Positions 1 through 12,301 of a DNA stretch of 64,000 bases are shown in pieces (the first letter of the stretch is position 1; each line of letters begins with the position of its first letter). The stretch is from the NCBI GenBank assembly GCA_028564705.1, contig JAPXFQ010002104.1:434001-498000 (forward strand). The letters are read 5' to 3'. Position numbers and translations under genes: made by a program. The stretch comes from Apricaphanius iberus. Taxonomy: Eukaryota > Chordata > Actinopteri > Cyprinodontiformes > Aphaniidae. The notes under the pieces are model-generated. The model made no database searches. It was given only the letters and a program-made list of their open reading frames with translations, and was not told the origin of the DNA.

Positions 1-17
1 ACTTTTTTATCTCCCAG

Positions 18-973
18 AAACTGATAAAACACATAAATACCACTTGATTGGCGAGCAGAAGACCTGGCAGAAAGCTCAGAGTTACTGCAGAGAGAAACAC
101 ACAGACCTGATCAGTGGACTGAAGCAGCTACAGGATGAAAAACTGAAGACTGTGATGAACTCTGCAGGAACTGAACCAGTATACATTGGTCTGTTCAGAG
201 ACACCTGGAGGTGGTCAGATGGAAGCAGTTTCTCCTTCAGACACTGGCATGAAGACGTTAACAATCAGCAATCCAACAGTCGATGTGCCACGGCTGGGTT
301 TGATGGTGAGGGCAGATGGAAGACTGACAACTGCGATACAGAGCAGAAGCCCTCCATCTGTTATGATGGTGAACATTTACTACACATCAATTGCAATAAT
401 ACAGTATATTCGAATGTAACTGAAGCTATAGAGACAAAATTGTCTGATTTTGTAGTTTGTTGTCTAAAAAGCTAAGTATTTAACACTTTCAAAATTGGTC
501 TACCATTGTATATTTGTGACTTTCCAGCTTTATAATATTTACTAGAAATATTTCTATGCACAAGTTCTGAGTCGGAAAATTCCTGCTGATGTTAGTGTGA
601 TGTGCCTGAAATGTTTCTTAATGCAGATAAAGTGATCCTGATCAAAGAAAATAAAACGTGGGAGGATGCCTTATACTACTGCAGAGAACACTATCATGAC
701 CTGGTCACCATCACCAACCTGGATGAACAGAGATGGGTCCAGGAGAAAGCCAAGAACGCCTCCACTGATTATGTCTGGATGGGACTCCACTATGCTTGCA
801 CTCTTGATTTATGGTTCTGGGTCAATGACAGGTTGGTCGGCTATAAGAACTGGGCTGTAGGTGAGCCCATGGATGATTGTGACATGTCTGGAGCCATGGA
901 GACAGGAGGAGGACATCAATGGGGAAAAATAAATGACAGCGAGGAGTTGAATTTCATCTGTTCTAAGGATTAA
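18..973 (+). CDS. C-type lectin copy A, last two lectin exons (5' part outside window)
   Basis: Two exons of a secreted multi-domain C-type lectin. The first runs 18-368 (acceptor CAG at 15-17, donor GTGAAC at 369). The second runs 627-973 (acceptor GCAG at 623-626) and ends in TAA. Both start in phase 1, so they join in frame. The first domain shows WQKAQSYCREKHTDLI, WIGL-like YIGLFRDTWRWSDGSSFSF, and closing cysteines in NCD and SICYDG. The second shows WEDALYYCREHYHDLVTI, YVWMGL and a C-terminal FICSKD. This is the C-type lectin fold with its conserved disulphide cysteines. Neither domain keeps a canonical sugar-binding triplet: the site reads QQSN in the first and GEPM in the second, so calcium-dependent sugar binding is doubtful. 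Exon order and sequence match the complete copy at 42851-44663; the signal-peptide exon and first lectin exon should lie left of the window. Confidence 0.88.
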
Positions 974-1419
974 GATGCTTCTTCTGTGTAACTTGTACAA
1001 TTTCTGTGTAGCTTCTCATATTGTAATTAGGCAGATGTAGCATTCTTTAAATTCTATATGTGTAATATAATGTATTCGTTTTCTTTAATTACTTAAACGA
1101 TTTTCACACATAAACTGTTGCACCATAGAGAAGTCTCACCTTTTAATTCCTTCTATTTTAAGTTTTCAGGTAAATATTATGCAAATATATTACTGACATT
1201 ACATGAGAAAGTGATATACAAAGGCTTTCACTGTGTTGAATTCCATTCATCCATCGTCTATACTTTCTTTTCTGAGCAGTATTGCACAGGAGTTGTTGCC
1301 TATCTCCTGTGGTGATGTATACCCTGGATAGGTCACACGTCCAGAACAGTAATACCCAGTCATCTTGGTGAAAATAAAACCATGTGGGAAGTTGAGATGT
1401 GGTGGTGATGTGTGAATGG
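974..1419. other. 3' flank of lectin A, nothing recognised
   Basis: AT-rich sequence after the lectin stop. It probably includes the 3' UTR, but I see no clear AATAAA close to the stop. There is no convincing coding region or repeat signature. Confidence 0.5.
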
Positions 1420-2300
1420 GTTCACTTTGTGTTAGGAGTCCACGGTGTTTGTTCTATCTGTCTGTGTTTCCTTCTGGTGATTCTCCACCAGGGGTCTTTC
1501 TGGAGTTAGGACCTGTTCACCAAGCCTGAGGGTGGAGCTGTTCCTGGTAGCTGATCAAAGCTGCACCTCACTGAGGTTCATCAGCAGCTATATAAAGGAA
1601 GCTGACTGTCTGAAGTTCTTTGCTGGAGTGTTGCATATCTGTGGTCACCTCTGACCTCCTGTGTCACGTACTAACTTCTGAGTTATTTCTTATGATGTAC
1701 GTGAGTTAATCCTGTGTCTCTTCTAAGGTTCCTCTGTGACCATTAGTGATGGGTATGTAAGGCCTCCTGAAGTGTCCCGGCACATTATCAAAACTCTGTT
1801 CATTTTGTGTCGCTGTGTTGGTGTTTTCCGACACCTACTGGCGTTTGAGAGAGAGGGAAGAGGATGAAGTTCCAGACAGCGAGCGAAGACATAGAGTGGC
1901 CAGAGAAACGGAGCAGCGACTGCTGTAAGGGTCTTGTCCAAAACTGAAGAATATGTATAGTTGTTGAACCTTCTCACTGGGAAAAGTTTAAAACTCCCAC
2001 ATCCCCCATGGGTGTGACGCCCTTGCACTGCGGTCACTTCCGTGTCCCATAAGTGTCTTGCCGTGCCTCTCCGTTCCACTAAAGATTGGATTCTATTTTA
2101 GATGGGACGCGCTTCCAAAACCGAAAGCTCTGTGATGTATTGTTACTGGTGTGACCAATAGGAGCGCTATCATATGTAAGAGAGCACCAAGAGTATAGAG
2201 TCAGTGGCAGCAATAAAGAGGAACCTGTTCATGTATGCTCGTCTTCGTTATCCTTCTCTCTTCACCCCCATTTTCATCCATAACAAACTCCAATAGTTAA
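1420..2300. repeat. Unclassified repeat-like stretch, possible solo LTR remnants
   Basis: The stretch around 1440-1720 has the composition of a fish gypsy LTR: a run of promoter-like sequence followed by CTATATAAAGG near 1589 and a pyrimidine-rich tail. A second LTR-like piece near 2150-2290 has AATAAA near 2213 followed by a CT-rich segment. I found no paired copy, target duplication or coding sequence, so this is an inference from style only. The long - strand open frame at 1723-2079 has no recognisable domain. Confidence 0.25.
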
Positions 2301-2554
2301 CATAGGGCTAAAGAGGAAAACACCAATGGTATCACTGTAAAACATCTGGCAAATTTAAACACACAAAACGCCTGCAGAATTATGATAGCTTAGCTATGGA
2401 AACATTTCCTAATTACCAGTGACCAAGTTTTAATTGCCATCTGCATCATTGGTGTGTTTTTCAGTATAAACAACAGGGCTTTTATCTAGTAGAGAATTGT
2501 ATCTGACACAATACATCGTTTTTATAGGTCTGTGCCCACAGTGCAGGGCATCTC

Positions 2555-3732
2555 TCCCAGACATCAGGGATGTCTGGGAGAGATGGACGCAGCTCCTTCC
2601 ACTGATGTTCAACCCAGGGCCAGAGGTGACAGTGGATGAACGTCTTGTCCCTTTCTGAGGAAAATGCCCCTTCCGGCAATGCATACCCAGTAAGCCAGGG
2701 AAGTACGGCATAAAAATTTGGGCAGCCTGCGATGCAAAAACCAGCTATGCTTGGAATCTGCAGATTTACACAGGCAAAGCTGCGAGTGGCATCCCTGAGA
2801 AGAACCAAGGGAAACGTGTGGTCCTCGATATGACTGCTGGACTGCAGGGTCACAATATCACTTGTGACAATTTCTTTACCAGCTATGACCTTGAACAAGA
2901 ACTTCTCAAGAGGAAACTTACCATGGTGGGCACAGTGAAGAATAATAAACCTGAGCTCCCTGCTGAAATCTTGCATATGAAGGACAGGGCTCCACTTTCC
3001 TCAAAGTTTGCTTTTACAGACACCACCACTGTTGTCTCATTTTGTCCAAAGAGAAGACAAAATGTGATACTTATGTCGACTCTTCACAAAGATGCAGCTG
3101 TGTCATCAGGAAGTGACAAAAAGCCCACAATCCTCCTCGACTACAACAAAAACAAAGGAGGAGTGGACAACCTGGACAAGCTGACTGCCACCTACACTTG
3201 CCAGCGAATGACCAGGAGATGGCCAGTGGTTGTGTTTTACAACATCCTTGATGTGTCTGCATGTAATGCATTTGTGTTGTGGACCCACATCCACCAAGGG
3301 TGGAACTCAACCAAAAAAGCCAAGCGGAGAAGGTTTCTTGAGGAACTGGGAAATTCACTTGTCAAGCCACACTTTGAGCGAAGGGGACAGTTGCCCAGAG
3401 ACCCAGACGCTGCCGCCTTGATCAGAAAGGTGCAGAGCTCACCTTGCACTTCATCCATGCTATCAGCAACACAAAGAGCATCCGCAAGAACATCCTCCTC
3501 AGCCAGCCCTGCCTCAATACCAACCAGAACAGCCACAGCCATAACCCCACTCAGGCCACTTGATTCTAAAAGAAAGAGGTGTCAAGTCTGCCCAAGCAGT
3601 AAGGACAGAAAGACAAACGTATTGTGCTTCAAGTGCAAGAAATATCTCTCCAAAGAACACACTAAAAGTGTCACTTTTTGCCGCACATGCATCAAAACAC
3701 ACACACATACACATGCATGTTCTTGCACATAG
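2555..3732 (+). pseudogene. piggyBac-family transposase, truncated and carrying one stop
   Basis: Cut-and-paste DNA transposase relic. Reading the frame that is open from 2818 back to about 2563 gives a continuous piggyBac core (WERW, LFNPGP-like MFNPGPEV, VDERLVPF) interrupted only by TGA at 2656-2658, where the family has arginine. All three catalytic aspartates are recognisable: VDERL (just before the stop), TCDNFFTS, and GGVDNLDKL. The protein continues through TCQRMTRRWP to a cysteine-rich C-terminal finger (CQVC, CFKCKKYLS, TFCRTC) and stops at 3730-3732. The N-terminal third is missing. CGA to TGA is the expected CpG decay, so the copy is dead but not old. No full pair of terminal repeats was located. 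Confidence 0.85.
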
Positions 3733-4315
3733 AGACTTTTACTCTCAGTTGGTATTTTGGTTTGATTTTCTGGATTGGTTGCTGTGTGTTTGACCTTGGA
3801 AATCTATATTTTGTGTTATGACCGGTTCTGCTTTTCATTTTGGGTTTCTATTAAAGTTCTATTGCTGAAAAAATATATATTTTTGCCTTTTTCTTTAAGT
3901 AAATAAATCGGTCGAAATTGACCCGTAAAACGATAGTTGATAATATTTAAATGAAAAAATAAATAAAAAAAATGTATTTATGTGATGTGTTCTAATGGCG
4001 CTTACTAATAGTCAGGTAACCCAAAAACCTTTTATTTATTACATGATTCTGTTAAGGTTTATTTGACCTTTTTTTTTTTTTATTGAAATTGTGGGTATAG
4101 CGACAAATAAAAAGCCCCAGAGGCCAACAACAAAAATATCAAAACAAATATTTTCATGGATATGGAAGCCTATAAATGTAACCAAGAGATGAGAAACAAA
4201 TTGGATGATAGCTAATTGTTCTTTGTGTATTTTACAGCTGATTTAAGACATGGGTCACTGTCTTGACCCGTTAACATAAGAGATGGTAACGGAAAGCTAA
4301 AACAAGAGGAAGGTT
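3733..4315. other. piggyBac 3' flank, possible terminal region
   Basis: AT-rich non-coding sequence. The motif GGTCGAAATTGACCCGT at 3909-3925 and a second TTGACCCGTTAA near 4263-4274 resemble the terminal and subterminal sequence of fish piggyBac elements, whose target is TTAA. The second motif contains TTAA, so the element may end there. This is an inference; the matching left end was not found. Confidence 0.35.
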
Positions 4316-4495
4316 AAATGCTCACACATCTGATGTGCAACTATTTTCTCGAGAATTTTAGATAAGAAGGGAAGATTAGATATCGGTCTATAGTTAATTA
4401 AGTCGTTTTGATCAAGAGATGGTTTCTTAAGTAGAGGTTTAATTGCAGCAATCTTAAACTCCTGTGGTACATATCCATTGAATTAAGGATAGATT
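4316..4495 (-). pseudogene. L2-type LINE reverse transcriptase fragment
   Basis: On the - strand this short piece reads as the start of a LINE reverse transcriptase: [20 protein letters not shown], then [19 protein letters not shown]. This is the finger region conserved in L2/CR1-group LINEs of fish. It is an isolated fragment of about 60 codons with no 3' tail, so it is a fossil scrap of an older insertion. Confidence 0.75.
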
Positions 4496-5986
4496 CATTA
4501 TATCTAAAATTGACCAAGTGGACTAAGTTTTGGTTCCACAGGCTTCCTTTCCATAACCTGCTCAGACTACAACTGTAATGGCGGATGGCAACAAGGTCAT
4601 TGACATTGCTAATTGGTGTAAGTTGGAATCTGTTAAATTGAAAGCCTGTGAAACAGGCCCGGTGTCATGAGCAGGTCAGGGTGGTCCAGGCCTCTCATTT
4701 TACGTATCTGGCCTCCCCATGACAGATTGACTCAGGGAAATGTATTGGCCCTAGACAACCAACAGAGGGTGCTATAAGTTACAGGCCGCTACAGCCAGCG
4801 GTATTCTTACTTATGACCATGAGAAGATACCACAAATGAAATCATTACATTCTCAGAAAGCAAACAATCCCATTTGAGTTCCTAATGCTTCATAAGGATT
4901 TTCCACAGAGCTTGTTTTAATTTATGTGTAAGGTTTTTGCAAGAAATAGCTGAAATGTAAAAAATGTTTAGTATTCTTTCAAATATAATGCTTTTTAAGT
5001 AGATTTTCAAGTAAAACTGCTCTCAAATTTCCGGAGTTAATTTGTTTTAAATGCAATATTATATATTACATATATATTAAAATGAAGTGGTGATTTGTTT
5101 TTTAAAGATTTTTTTCATTGTTTATTTTGAAGCATATACAACCTTGGTATTTTATTTGAAAGGTTACATTAAATTTTATGTATTTACTTATCTTTTAAAA
5201 AGTCCTGCAAAATTTGGATTAAAATGTTTCAAAAAAACATTGAAGCTAAAACTGTTCTTGAACCATTTTGAGTAGAGGCATGACTGCTGTCTTTTTGGAC
5301 GTAAAAAAAAACAAAAAACTTAAAACGTTGTACATTGCCTTTAACCTTGCAAGGATGACATACAGTAACATTGTAACAGAAGGCAGGAGCAGGACTGAGA
5401 GCAGGCAGACATAATCTGAGGTGTGGGAGAGTTCTACCTTTTACCCAGAGGGACTCATGTTCAGGACTGGCCATAAGGAAATATGTTTTATTTTTTTTGT
5501 GGTAGTCATGTGATAATATATAGTATTATATATATAGTGTTCAAGTGGTATGAATACTGTTGCAAATCGTTTAATGAAATTAAATAAAAAGAAAAAGAAG
5601 AATCCTAAAATACTCCATATTATATGATTGTTTGGAATAACTATAACAAAAACTGTCAGGAATCTTCCTGTGCTTTTCCAGAATTTAAATGGGACAAAAC
5701 AACTTACAACTTTAAATCAGAGAGAGAGATTTGTCAAACTTTGTTAAGCTTTTGAAAGGTTAATACCTGTACAGGAAACATAAAATGCTGACTAAATGTT
5801 CTCACAGTTTTTCCAGGCAGGTGAATAAATAGATTAAGTGAAAATATTTTTCTAAGCACAGATTGTTCTACCTCATTTTACTATTTTGTTTCACTTCATG
5901 ATTCATGAGCTGTTTCATAAGAAATACATTCTTATTTCCCCTTAAATATTCAAATTATGACACATTCAACTGTATGTGCCTTTCAG
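4496..5986. other. Intergenic, AT-rich, nothing recognised
   Basis: There is no convincing gene. Around 4650-4800 is a more GC-balanced stretch that may be an unidentified repeat. The rest is AT-rich with runs of A and TA. Open frames here have no recognisable domains. Confidence 0.4.
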
Positions 5987-6078
5987 AGACCCATGAATAT
6001 CAACATTTGACTGAGGATGGTTTTCAAGAGAGCATCAAGAAAAAAATCCTGTTCATCGAGGAAGAAAACAAAGCTCAT
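5987..6078 (+). other. Possible 5' exon of lectin copy B
   Basis: The 92 bases are bounded by a good acceptor (pyrimidines then TTTCAG) and a good donor (CAT|GTGAGT). The sequence is purine-rich, and its end (GGAAGAAAACAAAGCTCAT then GTGAG) resembles the end of the 5' UTR exon of copy D (GGAAGAAGAATCAGAT then GTAAG). It may be the decayed or divergent non-coding first exon of copy B; a coding role is not supported. Confidence 0.3.
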
Positions 6079-6825
6079 GTGAGTCATCTCACGTTTTTGA
6101 ATGTCTTTTTTGCCGCTGGTTTTCAGAACTTGATCTAAAGTGTTTCAGTGTGTTCTTCAATCCAACAGAGATAAATTGTTGGAGGAAAATAAAACATCTG
6201 CCACAAAAATGTAGTGGAGCCTGACTGGGCTCTTTCTGATGGGTAAGTTAATCTAAAACACAAACAACACTAACTGCTTGGTGTTGCATTACAAACTCAG
6301 ATCTGCTGTATGTACAGCACATACTTTGAAATATGATATTACATAAAATTAAATCTAGTAACATCTATTTTTATAGGTCCGTGTAGTTTTAGCGACCGTC
6401 AGCTCTATGAGTATCACTACGTAAGACAGAATAAGACTTGGACTGAAGCTCAAAAGTACTGTAGAGAGAAACATACTGACCTGGCCACAGTGACTAACAT
6501 GACAGACATGAAGACTCAATAACTCAGCAGCTGATATTAGAGAAGCTTGGATTGGTCTGTATGATCCAACAGATGTCAACAGAACATGGTACTGGTCTCT
6601 ACCAGGAATGGAGTTCAAAGAAAATGAGACAAAATGGAAAACAGGTGAACCGACTGATAAAGGAAAAACAGGATCTGAGAACTGTGGACGTATGTATAAA
6701 AACCTTTCATGGGAGGATACCGGCTGCAAATATGAACAATATTTCCTCTGCTATGATGGTGAGAATGTTGATCTACGTTTCAGTAAGATTTTTGAGTATT
6801 CCAACTAAATTAACCAAATACGATG

Positions 6826-6830
<5 letters not shown>

Positions 6831-6866
<36 letters not shown>
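6831..6866. repeat. (TA)n microsatellite, Tc1 insertion target
   Basis: Pure TA repeat immediately left of the Tc1 terminal repeat; TA repeats continue to the right of the element from 10869. Tc1 elements insert at TA, so the transposon landed inside the microsatellite. Confidence 0.95.
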
Positions 6867-6869
<3 letters not shown>

Positions 6870-7278
6870 TACCGTTCAAAAGTTTGGGGTCACATTGAAA
6901 TGTCCTTATTTTTGAAGGAAAAGCACTGTACTTTTCAATGAAGATAACTTTAAACTAGTCTTAACTTTAAAGAAACACACGCTATACATTGCTAATGTGG
7001 TAAATGACTATTCTAGCTGCAAATGTCTGGTTTTTGGTGCAATATCTACATAGGTGTATAGAGGCCCATTTCCAGCAACTATCACTCCAGTGTTCTAATG
7101 GTACAATGTGTTTGCTCATTGGCTCAGAAGGCTAATTGATGATTAGAAAACCCTTGTGCAATCATGTTCACACATCTGAAAACAGTTTAGCTCGGTACAG
7201 AAGCTACAAAACTGACCTTCCTTTGAGCAGATTGAGTTTCTGGAGCATCACATTTGTGGGGTCAATTAAACGCTCAAA

Positions 7279-7510
7279 ATGGCCAGAAAAAGAGAACTTT
7301 CATCTGAAACTCGACAGTCTATTCTTGTTCTTAGAAATGAAGGCTATTCCATGCGAGAAATTGCTAAGAAATTGAAGATTTCCTACAACGGTGTGTACTA
7401 CTCCCTTCAGAGGACAGCACAAACAGGCTCTAACCAGAGTAGAAAAAGAAGTGGGAGGCCGCGTTGCACAACTGAGCAAGAAGATAAGTACATTAGAGTC
7501 TCTTGTTTTT

Positions 7511-7559
<49 letters not shown>

Positions 7560-10500
7560 CTTTAATTTCCTGACGTCATGGACATTAAACTGAGACAAGA
7601 AGGGAGAAAGGAAGAAGGTGAAGAAAAGAAACCGGACCAACAGAGGGGCGAACCGATGACACACGACAGGGAGGTAAATAAAGAACACAAAACATCCCAG
7701 TCCTCCACCTCTGCCGGACGGCAGAGAAACAGTAATACAAAAACAACAAAGTGTACAGAACCAAACCAATAGTTCGGATCTGGTAGAATAAACAAAGAAT
7801 TACACATTCACTACACACAAGCATTGATTAATGAACATAATACAAATGTTTCTGGTAAGCTCCTGTGAACAACTAACTAATGATGATAACCTCAGCCTAA
7901 GATTTGTCCGTCCTCACCTATGTCCCCACACCTATGTGTGTGCGAGCATGCAGGTCGGAATAAGGTTTCCCCATGCAAGTGATTGATAGCTGGTGTAAGG
8001 AACCGTCAATCCGTCCTACAGGAATCGGCACAGACATGGAGGAGGCAAGAGATGTATGCATCCAGCGTCCCACAGAGTACAGAGTCCACAGGCGGATCAG
8101 CGCAGGGTCGATCACCCGCCAAGAGGGGAACAGATGGAAGCCCCAGGGGAGCACCCACCAGCCGCGATGCTGGGGCCCGAGAGATCGCAGTGACGAGCCC
8201 ACGGGCTCCGCCGGTAACCGGCTACGCCAGGGCGGGCCCGGACCAGGAACCGGAGGCCACGGGGACCAGGGGCACCCCACCCCCCAGCGGGGCCCCAACC
8301 AGTGACCAGCCGACAAGGGTCCCCCGCCGCCGCCGCAGGCAAGGAGGACCCGCAGCCAACCGACGGACAACACACGCCGCCGCCACCCCGGACCAGTACC
8401 CACCGCCAACAACCCGGCCCGCCCCCACACATCCACACGCCAGGGAGCCACAGCGGATGTACGCCCTCCCCAGGCCGCGCCCAGCCGGCACCTGGACATC
8501 CAGATCTTCCAGCTCCAGGGTCCAGATCCCGCCCCACGTGGGGCGCCAAGATCAGGGGCCCAGCCAATGCCGGACAGCCCCACCAGGCGAACAGACCAGC
8601 CAGCTGAAGTCCTGGAACCGGCAGGAGGATTGGGCGCCAGGCACGGTCCCCACCGATCCACCGGACGGCACCAACCTATTCTACAAACCCGGCACCCCCA
8701 TAAGAGGTGCCCCAGTCAATCCAAGGAGGACATCGGCCCGAAACAGCGGCCGCCCGACACACCGGACCACCCAGGACCCGCCCGACATGCACCAGGACCG
8801 AGCCGGGCCGCAACCGGGACCCCCAGCCCCAGGCATCGAGAGTCATCATCAACCAGCGGGCAGGAGCAACCATCACCGACGGGGAGTGACGGGGAGGGAA
8901 GAAGATGCATCAGGCCAGAGAGCAGCCAAACACCCAACCTGACAGGTAGACATAGACAGACAGAGACACTCATACGTACCCTCCCTTTCTTGTGTACACA
9001 TTCTTACAAATACAGGACATACGAAAAAAGGACGCTATACCCTCATTCATACCCCCCATACGTACACTATACTCCATACTCCCAGGCCCAGGGACAGACA
9101 CCCCAGTAGAGAACCCTGCCCCTGCACCCAGGAGACAGACCCCTTTGCCCACCAGGACGGGGACAAGTAGACCGCCAAGGCCCCACACCGGCAAGAGCAG
9201 CCCACCAGCCCAGGACCCCGACCAGACGGCGTGATGTTCTATCCGGGCTCCGACCCCTGATGGTCCAACGAACAGGGGTGTGGAAAGACCCCCCAGCCTC
9301 TCTCCCCCAGCTCAATGTGGTGTTGTTGCGTGTTGTTCTAATGTGCACTTAAAACAGAGGGGGGGGGACATGGGAATACTGCCGGGTACCCCCATCTCCC
9401 CCCCCGGGCCCTCAGTGTCTAGATGCGTTTAACCAGTGGATGCCGGCACCACAGGCGAGGCCCCCTCAACGGGGGGGTCTCGCCTGTGGCGCCACACCGC
9501 CAGGTCCCTACATGTGCGTTCCCTGTAAATGTTGCAAGTGTAGTGTCTAAATTGCTCAATAAAATCGGGACCCAGGCCGCCACCGGGTAGCGAAGACGGA
9601 AGCTCCATCCCGCACCCCTGTGACGTGCCCACGTCCCAAGGCCTTGTGAATGGTAGAATGAAGGAGCAGGTGGACAGAGGCATGGGGATGGGGAGAAAAT
9701 AACTGGGGTGACCATTGCCAACCCCAGGGAGCCAGCTCCCCTGCTGACTCCAATAGGCACCCCCGTTCGGCCCGATCCACCAGGGGTGGGAGGCCCCAGC
9801 ACGTCCAGTCGGGGCCCACGGCAGCGGTACCGCCGAGCCCCACGGGGGCCCCGGCAATCCACCAGCCCCCATGCCAGGGAGAGTCTCTTGTTTGAGAAAC
9901 AGATGCCTCACAGGTCCCCAAATGGCATCTTCATTAAATAGTACCCGCAAAACACCAGTGTCAACATCTACAGTGAAGAGGCGGCTGCGGGATTCTGGGC
10001 TTCAGGGCAGAGTGGCAAAGAAAAAGCCATATCTGAGACTGGCCAATAAAAGAAAAAGATTAAGATGGGCAAAAGAACACAGACATTGGACAGAGGAAGA
10101 CTGGAAAAAAGTGCTGTGGACGGATGAATCCAAGTTTGAGGTGTTTGGATCACAAAGAAGAACGTTTGTGAGACGCAGAACAACTGAAAAGATGCTGGAA
10201 GAATGCCTGATGCCATCTGTTAAGCATGGTGGAGGTAATGTGATGGTCTGGGGTTGCTTTGGTGCTGGTAAGGTGGGAGATTTGTACAGGGTAAAAGGGA
10301 TTCTGAATAAGGAAGGCTATCACTCCATTTTGCAACGCCATGCCATACCCAGTGGACAGCGCTTGATTGGAGCCAATTTCATCCTACAACAGGACAATGA
10401 CCCAAAACACACCTCGAAATTGTGCAAGAACTATTTAGAGAAGAAGCAGGCAGCTGGTATTCTATCGGTAATGGAGTGGCCAGCGCAGTCACCAGATTTG

Positions 10501-10706
10501 AACCCGTTGAGCTGTTGTGGGAGCAGCTTGACCGTATGGTACGCAAGAAGTGCCCATCCAACCAATCCAAATTGTGGGAGCTGCTTCTAGAAGCGTGGGG
10601 TGCAATTTCTCCAGATTACCTCAACAAATTAACAGCTAGAATGCCAAAGGTCTGCAATGCTGTAATTGCTGCAAATGGAGGATTCTTTGATGAAAGCAAA
10701 GTTTGA
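7279..10706 (+). pseudogene. Tc1-like transposase, split by insertion and frameshifted
   Basis: The N-terminal part (7279-7508) starts MARKRELSSETRQSIL and carries the paired-type helix-turn-helix (MREIAKKLKISYNGVYYSL) and a GRPR motif. The frame resumes exactly after the insert at 9894 with no loss of phase. The catalytic DDE core follows: VLWTDESKFEVF (first D), LQQDNDPKHTS (second D) and, after a one-base deletion at about 10503-10507, VELLWEQLDR (the E). The protein ends at TGA 10704-10706. Two separate lesions (insert and frameshift) make it inactive. It would otherwise be a normal-length DD34E-type transposase of about 340 residues. Confidence 0.9.
7509..9879 (-). mobile_element. GC-rich poly(A) retro-insert of unknown family (2.4 kb)
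   Basis: This is an insertion inside the Tc1 transposase. AGAGTCTCTTGTTT occurs on both sides (7495-7508 and 9880-9893), a 14-bp target duplication. The left end is about 48 T residues (7512-7559), that is a poly(A) tail on the - strand, preceded on that strand by ATTAAA (7561-7566). These are the marks of LINE-machinery retrotransposition. The body (about 7900-9880) is strikingly GC-rich in an AT-rich neighbourhood and proline/glycine-rich in every frame. The longest open frames (7983-8942 on +, 7918-8661 on -) show no known domain and look like composition artefacts. No reverse transcriptase is present. It may be a retrocopied non-coding RNA, a large SINE-like family or the 3' part of an unusual LINE. 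Confidence 0.8.
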
Positions 10707-12301
10707 TGTAAAAACAATCTTATTTCAAATAAAAATCATTATTTCTAACCTTGTCAATGTCTTGACTCTATTTTTTATTCATTTCACAACGTATGGTGGT
10801 GAATAAGTGTGACTTTTCATGGAAAACACAAAATTGTTTGGGTGACCCCAAACTTTTGAACGGTAGTATATATATATATATATATAGTTTATATATATAT
10901 ATATATATATCTATATATAGATATATATAAACTAATTGTGATGTGAGTTCATCCGTTTACTCTACAGAAACTAATTGAACCCATAAATACCACTTGGTAG
11001 AGAGCAGAAGACTTGGCAGAAAGCTCAGACTTACTGCAGAAAGAAACACACAGACCTTATTAGTGGACTGAAGCAGCTACAGGACGAAGAACTGAAGAAT
11101 GGGATGGCATCTGTGGAAAATGAGGATCACATATTGTTTGGTCTCTTCAGAGACACCTGGAGGTGGTCAGATTGAAGCAGTTTCTCTTATCGACACTGGC
11201 AAAAAGAGTTTAACAATAGAGAATACCAGAGTGGTCAATGTGCCATGATTGGGTTTGATGATGACGTTAGACGGAAAAATGAGAATTGTACTGTCACAAA
11301 TCCCTTCATCTGTTACAATGGTGAGTTATTTTTTTCAAATATATTCCAAGTTTTATTTATATTAATGTGTTCAAATTGCTGTTTAATGCTTTTATTTTAC
11401 TTAATGAAATTAAAAATGTAATGAGAAAATGGAGTGCCGGCGCGCCGAGAGAAAATGGCAGAATACTCGACTCCAGGTTCATTATGGGATATATAATGAG
11501 AGCCTGAACAAGTATCAAGTAACCTTAAAAGGTGCACAGAATCTTTTTTTTTTTTTTTGATTTTTCATAGAAACAACAATAACACCATTATTTGCTACAG
11601 TGGAGAGACTAGCTACTCCTCCAGTGACAGTACCCCCCGAACTAAGCTCCACAAGGGCCTGCAATGAATTTGCCAGTCTCTTTACTTGAAAGATATTGAA
11701 CATCAGAAAGTCAATTAGTACATTAGTTTCAACTCCAATACCAAGGTTAAGCCTAGTTAATACCCATGAAGAGAAAATGACTGATTTCCAAACAATAAAT
11801 CAATCGAGCTTTAATGAAATTATTGACAAACCAAGCTCTGCCACCTGCTGCTTGTATATCCTACCAAGAGGTTTTCTTAATGTCCTCCCAGCCATCAAGT
11901 CGGATCTGATTCAAATAGTTAACTCATCCCTCCTATCAAGTGTTTTCCCACAAGCTCTAAAAACAGCAGTAATCAAACAAATACTAAAAAAAAAGAACCT
12001 AGTCAGCACGCTAATGCAAAACTACAATACCGGTATTACTGGACCTCAGTGCGGTGTTTGACACCGTTGATCATGATATAGTACTGGAAAATCTAGAGAG
12101 CTGGGTTAGACTGTCTGTTACGGCACTAAACTGGTTCAAATCCTACCTCAAGAACAGGAACTTTTTGTGTCGATTAAACGATTCTCATCACAAGAAACAG
12201 AAATCACATGCGGGGTCCCCCAGGGCTCCATCCTAGGGCCCCTCCTATTTAGTATGTACATGCTCCCATTATGCTAGATTATAACAACAAATAATATCAA
12301 C

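Larger units (their letters stand above)
6867..10868 (+). mobile_element. Tc1-like DNA transposon, complete, carrying a nested retro-insert
   Basis: The left end starts CACTACCGTTCAAAAGTTTG, and the right end is its inverted copy with one mismatch at the outermost base. TA lies on both sides. Removing the nested insert (7509-9879) and one copy of its 14-bp target duplication leaves about 1.6 kb, the usual size of a fish Tc1. The element lies in the intron between lectin exons 1 and 2 of copy B. Confidence 0.93.

Noticed and set aside
1723..2079. 118-codon - strand open frame
   Set aside because: No recognisable domain, no splice or promoter context, overlaps LTR-like repeat sequence.
3514..3714. 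Several - strand frames overlapping the piggyBac gene
   Set aside because: Shadows of the + strand transposase frame.
7983..8942. Long proline-rich + strand open frame (319 codons), and - strand frames of 247 and 151 codons, in the GC-rich insert
   Set aside because: Open on both strands in several frames because GC-rich DNA has few stops; no domain, and the element is a poly(A) retro-insert read on the - strand.
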